Shown here one piece after another: positions 23,444 through 32,098 of a DNA stretch of 64,000 bases. This DNA is from Alphaproteobacteria bacterium. GTDB taxonomy: Bacteria; Pseudomonadota; Alphaproteobacteria; UBA8366; GCA-2717185. Position numbers and translations under genes: made by a program. Each line of letters starts with the position of its first letter. Positions within the stretch are counted from its first letter, which is position 1. The notes under the pieces are model-generated. The model was not told where the DNA came from. It saw nothing but the letters and a program-made list of their open reading frames with translations, and made no database searches. The stretch covers positions 124,001 to 188,000 of the forward strand of contig WLWY01000009.1 of the NCBI GenBank assembly GCA_012103325.1, in the 5' to 3' direction.

Positions 23444-24868
23444 ATGATTTCCAAGATGATGGGTAAAAGCCGCGCAATACTGATTGCGACGATAGGGTTG
23501 ATCGCTTTAGGAGCGTTTTCCGCGGCGGCACAGTCGATTCCGAAAAGCCGTGAACAGATTACGTTGAGTTATGCGCCGCTGGTGAAAATGGCAGCGCCGG
23601 CTGTGGTCAACATCTACGCCAAACGGCGCGTTCGACGGCAAGGCCGCGCGTCGTTATTCGACGACCCGATCTTCAACAGGCTTTTCGGCGATTTCCCGTT
23701 TCAGGGATTCTCGCGTGAGCGCATTGAGAATTCGCTGGGTTCTGGTGTCATCGTCCGCAGTGAGGGGCTGATTGTTACGAACAATCATGTGATCGACAAA
23801 GCTCAGGAAATTACTGTCGTGCTTTCCGATCGGCGGGAATTTCCGGCAACTCTTGTCGTCGCCGATAAACGAACCGATATCGCGGTCCTGAAGGTCGATA
23901 CGAGCGGCGAGGCCTTGCCAGCTCTCAAGCTGGATGATTCCGATGGGCTTGAAGTCGGCGACCTAGTGCTTGCAATCGGCAATCCATTCGGTGTTGGGCA
24001 GACCGTTACCAGTGGAATCGTGTCGGCGTTGGCCCGGACGTCGGTAGGCATCAGCGACTTCCGATCCTTCATTCAGACCGACGCGGCGATCAATCCGGGC
24101 AATTCCGGTGGGGCTTTGCTTGGCATGAACGGCAAGCTGGTTGGGGTCAACACGGCGATCTATTCGCGGGATGGCGGATCCCTGGGTATCGGCTTTGCCG
24201 TCCCCAGCAATATGGTGCGTCGGATTGTGGACAGCGCGATAAGCGGTAAGCCGCTGGTCCGTCCCTGGCTTAGCTTCACGGGAAAACCGGTGACGTCGGA
24301 AATCGCGAATGCGTTGGGGCTGGTGCGGCCTGTCGGCGTTCTGATTGAAAATGTAAGTCACAAAGGACCGGGCAAGAAGGCTGGATTGCGACCCGGCGAT
24401 GTCGTCGTGGCGGTTGGCCGCAACGATGTGGACGACGTGCAAGCGTTGCGGTTCCGGATTGCGACCCGGCCCATTGGCGATTCGGTCGATCTCAAGGTCG
24501 TTCGGCGTGGGGAGTTGCGTGCGCTTCAGTTCGATCTTGTGGCGCCACCGAAGGACCCGCCGCGCAACTTGACGTTAATCAAGGGTCGGAACCCGTTTGC
24601 GGGCGTGACGGTCGGTAATCTATCGCCGGCGCTGAGTGAGGAGATTGGGGTGGGCGCCGCTGTTGACGGCGTCATCGTCGTGCAGATCAATCGGCGCTCA
24701 ACAGCGGCACGGTTGGGGTTTAAGCCGCATGACATTATCCGCGCCGTCAATGGACAATCGATTGAACGGGTCAACGATCTGAATCGAATGACGGCGGCGC
24801 CGCAGCCGAACTGGCGAGTCGAAATTTTGCGGGGCGATCGCGCGATAGAGTTTGAGGTGTCGGGATGA
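23444..24868 (+). CDS. Do-family periplasmic serine protease (DegP/DegQ-like)
   Basis: 474 aa from ATG 23444. Residues about 8-30 form a signal peptide or anchor ending in AAAQS. The S1C trypsin-like domain has the catalytic triad His115 (VTNNHVID), Asp145 (RTDIAVLKV) and Ser221 (GNSGGALL). Two PDZ domains follow, about 285-375 and 390-470. Such proteases degrade misfolded envelope proteins and may act as chaperones. No Shine-Dalgarno is evident, and ATGs at 23456 and 23459 are alternatives. The stop overlaps the rarA start (ATGA). Confidence 0.95.
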   Translation: MISKMMGKSRAILIATIGLIALGAFSAAAQSIPKSREQITLSYAPLVKMAAPAVVNIYAKRRVRRQGRASLFDDPIFNRLFGDFPFQGFSRERIENSLGSGVIVRSEGLIVTNNHVIDKAQEITVVLSDRREFPATLVVADKRTDIAVLKVDTSGEALPALKLDDSDGLEVGDLVLAIGNPFGVGQTVTSGIVSALARTSVGISDFRSFIQTDAAINPGNSGGALLGMNGKLVGVNTAIYSRDGGSLGIGFAVPSNMVRRIVDSAISGKPLVRPWLSFTGKPVTSEIANALGLVRPVGVLIENVSHKGPGKKAGLRPGDVVVAVGRNDVDDVQALRFRIATRPIGDSVDLKVVRRGELRALQFDLVAPPKDPPRNLTLIKGRNPFAGVTVGNLSPALSEEIGVGAAVDGVIVVQINRRSTAARLGFKPHDIIRAVNGQSIERVNDLNRMTAAPQPNWRVEILRGDRAIEFEVSG

Positions 24869-26181
24869 CTGCCGACGCGGCGCCCGGCTTGTTCGAGAAC
24901 GAGGCGCCGCGGCCGCTTGCCGACAGGCTGCGACCGGCGACCCTCGATGAAGTCGTGGGGCAGGACCATTTGCTGGGGCCGGAGGGTGCGGTTCACCGCA
25001 TGATCGAAGGACAGCGGCTGGCCTCAATGATTTTTTGGGGGCCGCCAGGGACTGGCAAAACGACGATTGCGCGCTTGCTGGCGGAAAATACCGCGCTCGA
25101 GTTCGAGCCGCTGTCGGCGGTTTTCTCCGGTGTCGCGGATCTTCGCAAGGTATTCGAACGGGCCAAAGGCAATCGCGCTGCGGGGCGTGGTACGCTTTTG
25201 TTCATCGATGAAGTACATCGCTTCAACCGAGCGCAGCAGGACGGGTTCCTACCCTATGTCGAAGACGGGACGGTCATTCTGGTTGGTGCGACGACGGAAA
25301 ACCCCAGCTTCGAGCTGAACGCAGCCCTGTTGTCGCGAGCACAAGTCTTCGTCTTAAACCGGCTGGACAGTGTAGCCTTGGAGACATTGTTGGCGCGGGC
25401 GGAGACGGTTATGGGCCAGACAATGCCGCTCGACAACGATGCGCGGGTTGCGTTGAAAGCGATGGCCGATGGCGATGGCCGGTTCTTGTTGAACCTCGCT
25501 GAGGAACTGTTCGCGCTCGAAACGGATGGGCCGCTGGACGTGACGGCCTTGGCAAGGACGGTTCAGCGCCGGGCGCCGCTCTACGACAAAAGTCAGGAGG
25601 GCCATTACAATCTGATCAGTGCGCTGCACAAGTCGTTGCGCGGCTCGGATTGCGACGCGGCTTTGTACTGGCTGGCCCGCATGCTAGACGGCGGCGAAGA
25701 TCCGCGATATATCGCGCGGCGGCTGCTTCGCTTTGCTTACGAAGATATCGGATTGGCGGAACCGCAGGCAGCCGTGCAGGCCCTTACCGCCTGGGAAGCG
25801 TTCGAGCGGATCGGTTCTCCAGAGGGCGAACTCTCGCTGGCCCAGGCCGTTATTTATCTGGCGACGGCGCCGAAATCGAATGCGGCGTACAGGGCGTATG
25901 GTGCCGCTCGCCGAAGTGCGAAAGAAACCGGTTCGTTGATGCCGCCGAAGCACATCCTCAACGCGCCGACGAACTTGATGAAGGATCTCGGCTACGGTGC
26001 CGGGTATTCCTACGATCACGATGCGCCCGAAGCCTTTTCCGGTCAGAATTATTTTCCGGAGACGATGGAGCGGGATCTATTTTACCAACCAGTCGAGCGC
26101 GGATTCGAGCGCGAGCTGCGGAAGCGGCTCGATTATTGGACGCGGTTGCGAAACGAAAGAGGGGAGGCGGACGACGCCTGA
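24865..26181 (+). CDS. rarA: Replication-associated recombination protein A
   Basis: AAA+ ATPase of the RarA/MgsA/WRNIP1 family, related to clamp loaders and acting at stalled replication forks; 438 aa. Walker A GPPGTGKTT at residues 59-67, Walker B LLFIDEVHRF, sensor-1 GATTENPSF and the C-terminal tetramerisation part (ALYWLARMLDGGEDPRYIARR) are complete. It overlaps the protease gene upstream and the C45 gene downstream, so the three are probably co-translated, although their functions are unrelated. Confidence 0.97.
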   Translation: MTADAAPGLFENEAPRPLADRLRPATLDEVVGQDHLLGPEGAVHRMIEGQRLASMIFWGPPGTGKTTIARLLAENTALEFEPLSAVFSGVADLRKVFERAKGNRAAGRGTLLFIDEVHRFNRAQQDGFLPYVEDGTVILVGATTENPSFELNAALLSRAQVFVLNRLDSVALETLLARAETVMGQTMPLDNDARVALKAMADGDGRFLLNLAEELFALETDGPLDVTALARTVQRRAPLYDKSQEGHYNLISALHKSLRGSDCDAALYWLARMLDGGEDPRYIARRLLRFAYEDIGLAEPQAAVQALTAWEAFERIGSPEGELSLAQAVIYLATAPKSNAAYRAYGAARRSAKETGSLMPPKHILNAPTNLMKDLGYGAGYSYDHDAPEAFSGQNYFPETMERDLFYQPVERGFERELRKRLDYWTRLRNERGEADDA

Positions 26182-27221
26182 TGCTGCCGAATATATCCAT
26201 AGAAGGCGACGAGTTTGATATCGGCATCGCGTTGGGCCGTCAGACAGGCGGCGGCCTTCGTGCGCTTTTGGAGACTGTGGGGCGCTACCGGAAACTCCAA
26301 TCGTGGCAGGGATCTCTGCGTCTCAAGGCGTTGGAGGCGGTGGCGCGCGCTGTCTACCCACAATATGTGCGCACTCTCGAGGGTCTTGCCGAGGGAGCGG
26401 GGATGACATTCGATGAAATCTTTCTGTGGAATTGCCGCGGCGATCTGCTGGTCAAAGAGGACGGTGCGGGTACGGAAGGCTGTACATCGGTATTGATTCC
26501 GGATAGCGCGGGGCGCGGCACCCAGATTGCACATAACGAGGATGGCGAACGCGAATTCGACGGCCATTGCTTTCTGGCTTCTATCTTACCCCGCGACGGT
26601 ATCGGGTTTATGAGTTTCTGCTACCCCGGACTGCTTCCGGGACATGCCTTCGCCGTCAACGACCGTGGGTTGGTTCAAACTATCAACCACATTCCTGCGG
26701 ACGATATGAAAGAAGGCATTCCGCGCCACATGGTTACCCGTGCCGTCATCGGATGCGGATCGCTGGATGAGGCCCTGGCAATTTTGCAACGGCCCGACCG
26801 GGCCAGTGCGTTCAATCATAACTTGATGCAGACCGGTGATAGGCGCGTGTTGTCGGTTGAGGCGCCGGCACACGGCTGCGATATCGAAGTAGTATCCGCG
26901 CCCTATGCCCACGCCAATCATCTGCTGCGGTTTCCCGATTACGACCAGACCATCTCACCGTCCTCGCAGGATCGGCAGTCCCGGGCTGACGCTCTCCTGA
27001 CGGACCGGGCGGTGGAAGACCCACTAGCGATTCTATCGGATCAGGAGCCGGATGCTTGGCCGATTTGCCGAAAGTCGAAAACAGGACCGGACACGGGCTA
27101 CACATTGGCGACGGCTGTTTTTGAACTGCGATCGGACGCTGTTGCCTGGCGGGTCTATGACGACCCGAAGGTCCCTGCAACGCATGACGGGCTCGTGCAG
27201 CTCGAAGCGTTGACGGTTTGA
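26181..27221 (+). CDS. C45-family autoproteolytic acyltransferase/hydrolase
   Basis: 346 aa from ATG 26181, which shares one base with the rarA stop (TGATG). The WNCRGDLL stretch (about 83-90) and the GCTSV sequence at 100-104 are hallmarks of the Ntn-hydrolase family that includes fungal acyl-CoA:6-aminopenicillanic acid acyltransferase, peptidase family C45. Known members cut themselves before the Cys, here between Gly100 and Cys101, making Cys101 the nucleophile. The natural substrate in bacteria is mostly unknown. No signal peptide is seen, so it is likely cytoplasmic. Confidence 0.85.
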   Translation: MLPNISIEGDEFDIGIALGRQTGGGLRALLETVGRYRKLQSWQGSLRLKALEAVARAVYPQYVRTLEGLAEGAGMTFDEIFLWNCRGDLLVKEDGAGTEGCTSVLIPDSAGRGTQIAHNEDGEREFDGHCFLASILPRDGIGFMSFCYPGLLPGHAFAVNDRGLVQTINHIPADDMKEGIPRHMVTRAVIGCGSLDEALAILQRPDRASAFNHNLMQTGDRRVLSVEAPAHGCDIEVVSAPYAHANHLLRFPDYDQTISPSSQDRQSRADALLTDRAVEDPLAILSDQEPDAWPICRKSKTGPDTGYTLATAVFELRSDAVAWRVYDDPKVPATHDGLVQLEALTV

Positions 27222-27234
27222 GCCGTGTAGCATC

Positions 27235-27615
27235 GTGAAAATGATTGCTTTCATTGCGGCGGGAGGGGCGTTCGGTGCGGTCGCACGCCATTTTGTCGCC
27301 GCACAGGTCGGCAGCTTGCTTGGGCATGGGTTCCCGTGGGCAATACTTATCGTCAACATACTGGGATCGTTCGTGCTTGGCGGGCTGGTCGAGATCTTCG
27401 CGCTGGCCTGGTCGCCGAGCCAGGAGGTTCGCGCTCTCATCGTTGTGGGGATGCTCGGCGCCTTTACGACCTTCTCGACCTTCTCGATGGACGTGGTTCT
27501 GCTTTATGAGCGCGGGCAGATAATCAGTGCTGCATTGTATATCGGCGCATCCGTTGCTTTCGCAGTTTTGGCGTTTTTTGCCGCGATGCAGATCATGCGC
27601 GCGGTGTTGTCATGA
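27235..27615 (+). CDS. crcB: Fluoride channel CrcB/Fluc
   Basis: Small fluoride-export channel that works as an antiparallel dimer; 126 aa with four membrane helices. Conserved GGAFGAVARH, NILGSFVLGG and the GAFTTFSTFSMD pore segment are present. The start is GTG 27235 or ATG 27241, two codons apart. No fluoride riboswitch space is available because the upstream gene ends 13 nt before. The stop overlaps the next gene (ATGA). Confidence 0.95.
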   Translation: MKMIAFIAAGGAFGAVARHFVAAQVGSLLGHGFPWAILIVNILGSFVLGGLVEIFALAWSPSQEVRALIVVGMLGAFTTFSTFSMDVVLLYERGQIISAALYIGASVAFAVLAFFAAMQIMRAVLS

Positions 27616-28592
27616 CGGGTGTCGAAACGCGGACGGTCGATGAAGCAGAGGACGCGATCCGGCTCGATCACTGGTTTAAACAACATTTCCCGTCACTCGG
27701 TTATGGCCGGCTGCAAAAACTGTTGCGGACCGGGCAGGTCCGGGTCGATGGTCGCCGCGCGAAGGCGGGGCTGCGCTTGGCAGCGGGACAGTCGGTTCGT
27801 ATTCCGCCGCTATCGGACAGGGCTGCTCCCGAGAAAGCCCGCGTTGGTGTCAGTGACGCAGATGCTGCCTTTATTCGAGGCTTGATTATTCACCAGGACG
27901 ACGATGTGCTGGTGATCAACAAGCCGGCCGGTCTTGCGACGCAAGGCGGCACCGGTGTTGTTCGCCATCTGGACGGCATGCTGGATGCTCTGACCTTCGG
28001 TGCCCCCGAGCGTCCGCGTCTCGTGCACAGGCTCGACAAGGACACAAGCGGATGCGTGGTGCTGGCGCGGAACCGCAAGGCGGCGGCGCATCTCGGACGA
28101 AGCTTTAACGGCAGAAGCGCACGCAAAATCTATTGGGCGGTAACGGCCGGCGTACCGCGTCTTTCCCGTGGCAAGATTGACCTGGCGCTGGCCAAGGTGG
28201 CCGGCCCGGGCGGCGAACGTATGGCCGCCGATCCCGATGGCGGCAAGCGTGCCGTCACGCTGTATGCAGTTCTTGAGCGTTCCGGAAATCGTCTCGCCTG
28301 GCTCGCCTTCTGGCCGCAGACTGGGCGGACGCACCAAATTCGCGTTCATGCGGCCGAGATGCAGACGCCGATACTGGGCGATGGCAAGTACGGCGGTGCG
28401 GCGGCTTTTTTGCAAAGCGAAGATGTGCCTCGGCAACTCCACTTGCACGCGCGCGAAATTTCCTTGCCGCATCCGTCTGGTCGCGGCACTTTGCGGGCAG
28501 TTGCTGAATTGCCATCGCACATGCGCAAAACCTGGTCGCTTATGGGCTTTGCTGCGAAGGAGGATGGCGATCCGTTTGAAGAGGTAGACTGA
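27612..28592 (+). CDS. RluA-family rRNA pseudouridine synthase (RluC-like)
   Basis: 326 aa. An N-terminal S4 RNA-binding domain (about 17-65, YGRLQKLLRTGQVRVDGRRA) precedes the pseudouridine synthase domain with the catalytic HRLDKDTSG motif, Asp142. INKPAGLATQGG and the GRTHQIRVHAAEM end complete the family pattern. RluC modifies 23S rRNA positions in helix 35a; the exact target of this enzyme cannot be read from sequence. It overlaps crcB and is followed 4 nt later by a HAD gene, an order common in alphaproteobacteria. Confidence 0.93.
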   Translation: MTGVETRTVDEAEDAIRLDHWFKQHFPSLGYGRLQKLLRTGQVRVDGRRAKAGLRLAAGQSVRIPPLSDRAAPEKARVGVSDADAAFIRGLIIHQDDDVLVINKPAGLATQGGTGVVRHLDGMLDALTFGAPERPRLVHRLDKDTSGCVVLARNRKAAAHLGRSFNGRSARKIYWAVTAGVPRLSRGKIDLALAKVAGPGGERMAADPDGGKRAVTLYAVLERSGNRLAWLAFWPQTGRTHQIRVHAAEMQTPILGDGKYGGAAAFLQSEDVPRQLHLHAREISLPHPSGRGTLRAVAELPSHMRKTWSLMGFAAKEDGDPFEEVD

Positions 28593-28596
28593 CGTA

Positions 28597-29283
28597 ATGG
28601 TGCAGGCATCGCCGACCCATCTGATTGTTTTTGATTGCGATGGCACGCTGGTGGATAGCCAGCATGTCATCGTTGAGGCGATGAACGCGGCGTTTCGGGC
28701 TCACGCGCTGGACGCGCCCGATGCGGTGGCAACGCGACGCACGGTCGGTCTACATCTCGGCGAAGCAATTACGCGACTGCTTCCCGATGGTGCGGAAGAC
28801 CATCTAGAAGATGTTGCGGCCTCCTATAAAGAGGTGTCGTTCGCGTTGCGCAACGCGCCGGATCATGAGGAGCCGCTTTATCCCGGCGTATACGATGTTT
28901 TGCAGTCTCTGCTTGGACAGCAGTTTCAACTTGGCGTCGCGACGGGAAAATCCCGCCGGGGTCTCGTCGCAACGCTGGAGCGGCATGGGTTGCGGGATCA
29001 CTTCGTAACCTTGAAAACCTCCGATGACGGCCCGGGAAAGCCGAACCCGGATATTCTTAACGATGCCATGGCCGAGACCGGCGCTTCACCGGAATCGACC
29101 ATCATGATCGGCGATACGACATTTGACATCACCATGGCGGTCCGTGCGCGAGCACAGTCGATCGGTGTTGCGTGGGGTTATCACGCGCCGGAGGAGCTGA
29201 CCGCTGTGGGTGCGTCGCAAATCGCTGAAACCTTCACAGATTTACCAGCAGTCATCGCTGGTTTATGGGGAATAACGCCATGA
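28597..29283 (+). CDS. HAD-superfamily phosphatase (Gph-like)
   Basis: 228 aa. Motif I VFDCDGTLVDSQ gives nucleophile Asp13 and acid/base Asp15; motif II is GVATGKSRRG; the motif III Lys lies in GKPNPDIL; motif IV is MIGDTTFDITMA. The alpha-helical cap fits phosphoglycolate phosphatase-like enzymes. The substrate is not decided by the sequence. The stop overlaps the AsmA start (ATGA). Confidence 0.9.
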   Translation: MVQASPTHLIVFDCDGTLVDSQHVIVEAMNAAFRAHALDAPDAVATRRTVGLHLGEAITRLLPDGAEDHLEDVAASYKEVSFALRNAPDHEEPLYPGVYDVLQSLLGQQFQLGVATGKSRRGLVATLERHGLRDHFVTLKTSDDGPGKPNPDILNDAMAETGASPESTIMIGDTTFDITMAVRARAQSIGVAWGYHAPEELTAVGASQIAETFTDLPAVIAGLWGITP

Positions 29284-31331
29284 AGATCGGGACGTTCTTG
29301 AAGTATTTTGCCGGACTCGTCGTTGCAATCGTCATCGCGGCGGTTGTCGTGTTGATGGTCCTCGACTTCAACGACTACAAGCCGGAGATCCAGGCACAGG
29401 TGAAACAGGCGACCGGCCGGGATCTGACTATCGATGGGGACATCAAACTCGCGATTTCTCTCAACCCAGCGCTCGCGGTAAGCGGGGTCAGCTTTTCCAA
29501 TGCCAAATGGGGATCGCGCCCGGCGATGGCGACGGTCGATCGGTTCGAGGCACAGGTTTCATTGATCCCGTTACTTTCGGGTACTATCGACATTCAGAAA
29601 ATCATTCTGATCGGCGCCGATATCCTGCTCGAAAAAAATGCCAAGGGGCAGGCGAACTATGTGTTCGAGGCGAAGCCGGACGCAAAGCCGGCGGAAACGT
29701 CATCCTCGGAAACATCGCCCTCGGAAGCGTCGTCATTGCCGGTCGTGCGGGATGTGTCGATTGAAAAGGCGCGCATAACCTATACGGACGCGGTGTCGAA
29801 GCAGACGATCGCACTCGTCGTCGATGAGCTGTCCTTGAAGGGCGATGGGATCGACGCTCCGCTCGATCTTATCTTTGCCGGTTCGTACAACGACAATCCG
29901 ATCAAAGTGTCGGGATCGCTCGGTGCTCCGTCGGAGATGATGTCCGCCGACAAACCATGGCCAATTGCACTCACGCTGGAAGCTGGTGGTGCGAAGATCG
30001 GTCTGAAGGGCGCGATTGCGGATGTCGCGGCGGCCCGTGGCCTCGACCTTGCATTTTCGGTTGAAGGCGAGAGTCTGGCAACGTTGTCGCCGCTCGCCGG
30101 CGCGCCTGTGCCGCCGCTTGGACCATACAGCGTGAAGGGTAAGCTTGGCGGCGATATCGCCAAGACGGTGACGCTCTCCGGTCTGGCCGCCAAGATCGGC
30201 GGCAGTGACCTTTCAGGCAAGCTGTCCGCCAATCTGGGTAGCAAGGTTCCGGCGATTGACGGTACGTTCAAATCGAGTCGGATCGACGTCGCCGATTTTG
30301 TGAAGGCGGGCGAGGCGGAGAAGGATACCGAGAAGCCGCAATCGACGGAAGCGGCTCCTGCGAAGGGCGACGGCCGCGTGTTCCCGGACGATCCGCTGCC
30401 GCTGGATGGGCTGAAGGCGGCGAACGCCAAAGTCACCGTGGAGATCGAGACCCTGATTGCCGCCGTCGAGGCCAAGAATATGGTTGTTGGGTTAACTCTG
30501 AAAGGGGGAGATCTCAATGTCTCGCCGCTGAAGGCTACTGTTGCCGATGGTGCCCTTGACGGGAGCTTGCGGTTGAACGGCGCGCAATCTACGCCGACCC
30601 TCGATACCAATGTGAAAATCTCCAAATTTGATGCTGGCAAGTTCCTTGGCGATATGGCGATCACCGATCTCCTCGAAGGGCGACTCAACGTCAACATCGA
30701 TCTCAAGGGTCAGGGAAAATCGGTCCGGGCATTGATGGCTGGCCTCAACGGCCAGACTCAAATGGCCATGGGGGCGGGACGCATGAAAAGCACCGCGCTC
30801 GATACCTTCATCGGCGGGCCGGCAAAAATCTTGACCCAGCTCGTCGTTGGCAAGCAGAGCGAGTATACGGTGATCAATTGCGTGGTCAGCCAGTTCGATA
30901 TCAAGAACGGCCTGGCGACCAGCAAGGCGCTGCTGTTTGACACGGACTACGCCACGATCGCTGGCAAGGGAACCATCAATCTTGCGACAGAGGCACTCGA
31001 TATGGAAGTTGACCCGCAGCCCAAATCGGCAACCGTCAACACTGCGGTACCCGTCACGATCGGGGGCACCCTGGCGGAACCCGATATAGGTGTGAACAAG
31101 CTCGCGGCGGCGCGTAAAGTGGGCGGTTTGGTAGGCGGTATCGTCTTTCCGCCGGCCCTCATCCTTGGGTTGGCCGAAACCGGGACTGGGGAAGAAAACC
31201 CCTGCGTCAAAGGGGCAAAAGGGAAACCGGCGGCGCAGCAGCCCGCCGCTGAGAAGCCGGAATCGACCAACCCGTTGAAGTCCATCGAGAAGGGTGTCGG
31301 CAGTGGTCTGAAGAAGCTGTTCGGCAACTAA
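29280..31331 (+). CDS. AsmA-family membrane protein
   Basis: 683 aa from ATG 29280, which overlaps the upstream stop. One N-terminal membrane helix (about residues 5-28) anchors a long periplasmic beta-rich region. AsmA signatures include the NDYKPEIQAQVKQATGRDLTIDGDI segment after the helix, repeated low-similarity beta modules, and a C-terminal domain with DFDYATIAGKGTI-like sequence (FDTDYATIAGKGTINL). AsmA proteins are thought to be bridge-like lipid carriers between inner and outer membranes. A Ser/Glu/Thr-rich linker lies near residues 140-155 and a Lys-rich C-terminus ends in KKLFGN. Confidence 0.9.
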   Translation: MKIGTFLKYFAGLVVAIVIAAVVVLMVLDFNDYKPEIQAQVKQATGRDLTIDGDIKLAISLNPALAVSGVSFSNAKWGSRPAMATVDRFEAQVSLIPLLSGTIDIQKIILIGADILLEKNAKGQANYVFEAKPDAKPAETSSSETSPSEASSLPVVRDVSIEKARITYTDAVSKQTIALVVDELSLKGDGIDAPLDLIFAGSYNDNPIKVSGSLGAPSEMMSADKPWPIALTLEAGGAKIGLKGAIADVAAARGLDLAFSVEGESLATLSPLAGAPVPPLGPYSVKGKLGGDIAKTVTLSGLAAKIGGSDLSGKLSANLGSKVPAIDGTFKSSRIDVADFVKAGEAEKDTEKPQSTEAAPAKGDGRVFPDDPLPLDGLKAANAKVTVEIETLIAAVEAKNMVVGLTLKGGDLNVSPLKATVADGALDGSLRLNGAQSTPTLDTNVKISKFDAGKFLGDMAITDLLEGRLNVNIDLKGQGKSVRALMAGLNGQTQMAMGAGRMKSTALDTFIGGPAKILTQLVVGKQSEYTVINCVVSQFDIKNGLATSKALLFDTDYATIAGKGTINLATEALDMEVDPQPKSATVNTAVPVTIGGTLAEPDIGVNKLAAARKVGGLVGGIVFPPALILGLAETGTGEENPCVKGAKGKPAAQQPAAEKPESTNPLKSIEKGVGSGLKKLFGN

Positions 31332-31338
31332 GGTTCTG

Positions 31339-32034
31339 ATGAAACGGTTTTATCGCGAAGCGTCAGTGGTCGCGGAAGAAGGGCGGTATTCGGTGGTGCT
31401 GGACGGCCGGCCTGTTCTGTCACCGGGGCGTTCGCCGCTCGAACTGCCTGCAGTCGAGCTGGCCAATGCTATCGCGGCGGAATGGAATGCCCAGGGCGAT
31501 GATATTGTGCCCGAGAGCATGCCGATGACCCGCTTTGCCAATTCGGCGATCGACCGTATCAGACCCCGCCGGGACGGCGTCGTAAGTGAAATCGCGGCCT
31601 ACGCCGAAACCGACCTTTTATGCTATCGGGCAGCAGCACCGGCAGACCTCGTCGAGCGGCAGTCCTTCACGTGGCAACCGCTGCTGGATTGGATTGCAGA
31701 GCATTACGGCGCGGTGCTCAATGTTACCCAGGGTGTCATGCCGTTGACCCAGAATGCCGAAGCGACCGCGCTTTTGAGGGCGCAGGTTGCAATGCGTGAC
31801 GTGTTTGTCCTGTCGGCACTGCACAGCATTACAGCCGCCTCCGGGTCGCTTGTTATCGCGCTGGCGGTGGTGGAGGGCCGAATCGGCCCAGAGGAAGCGG
31901 CGGCCGCGAGTCTGATCGACGAAACCTTCCAAGCCGAAAAATGGGGCGAAGACCCGGAATCTGTCGCCCGGTGGGACTCCATCGGCACGGAGATCGCTGC
32001 AGCCGCCCGCTTCCTCGCCGCAACATCGTCCTGA
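31339..32034 (+). CDS. ATP12-family F1-ATPase assembly chaperone
   Basis: 231 aa. MKRFYREASVVAEEGRYSVVLDGRPVL-type start, AIAAEWNAQGDDIVPESMPMTR and the LSALHSITAASGSLVIALAV core are typical of ATP12, the chaperone that binds the F1 alpha subunit in mitochondria and in alphaproteobacteria. Its presence is a good class marker. It is 7 nt after the AsmA gene and ends the close-packed run that starts at 23.4 kb. Confidence 0.93.
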   Translation: MKRFYREASVVAEEGRYSVVLDGRPVLSPGRSPLELPAVELANAIAAEWNAQGDDIVPESMPMTRFANSAIDRIRPRRDGVVSEIAAYAETDLLCYRAAAPADLVERQSFTWQPLLDWIAEHYGAVLNVTQGVMPLTQNAEATALLRAQVAMRDVFVLSALHSITAASGSLVIALAVVEGRIGPEEAAAASLIDETFQAEKWGEDPESVARWDSIGTEIAAAARFLAATSS

Positions 32035-32098
32035 CGGCGTCATTTCCTTGCCGTAAGCGGCCGCGGATGCGATTTTGGGGCAAATTCAGAGGTCACCC

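Noticed and set aside
25650-26180. Upstream extension of the C45 hydrolase in the rarA gene region
   Set aside because: The extension is out of frame with rarA and is its codon shadow. The family homology begins at ATG 26181.
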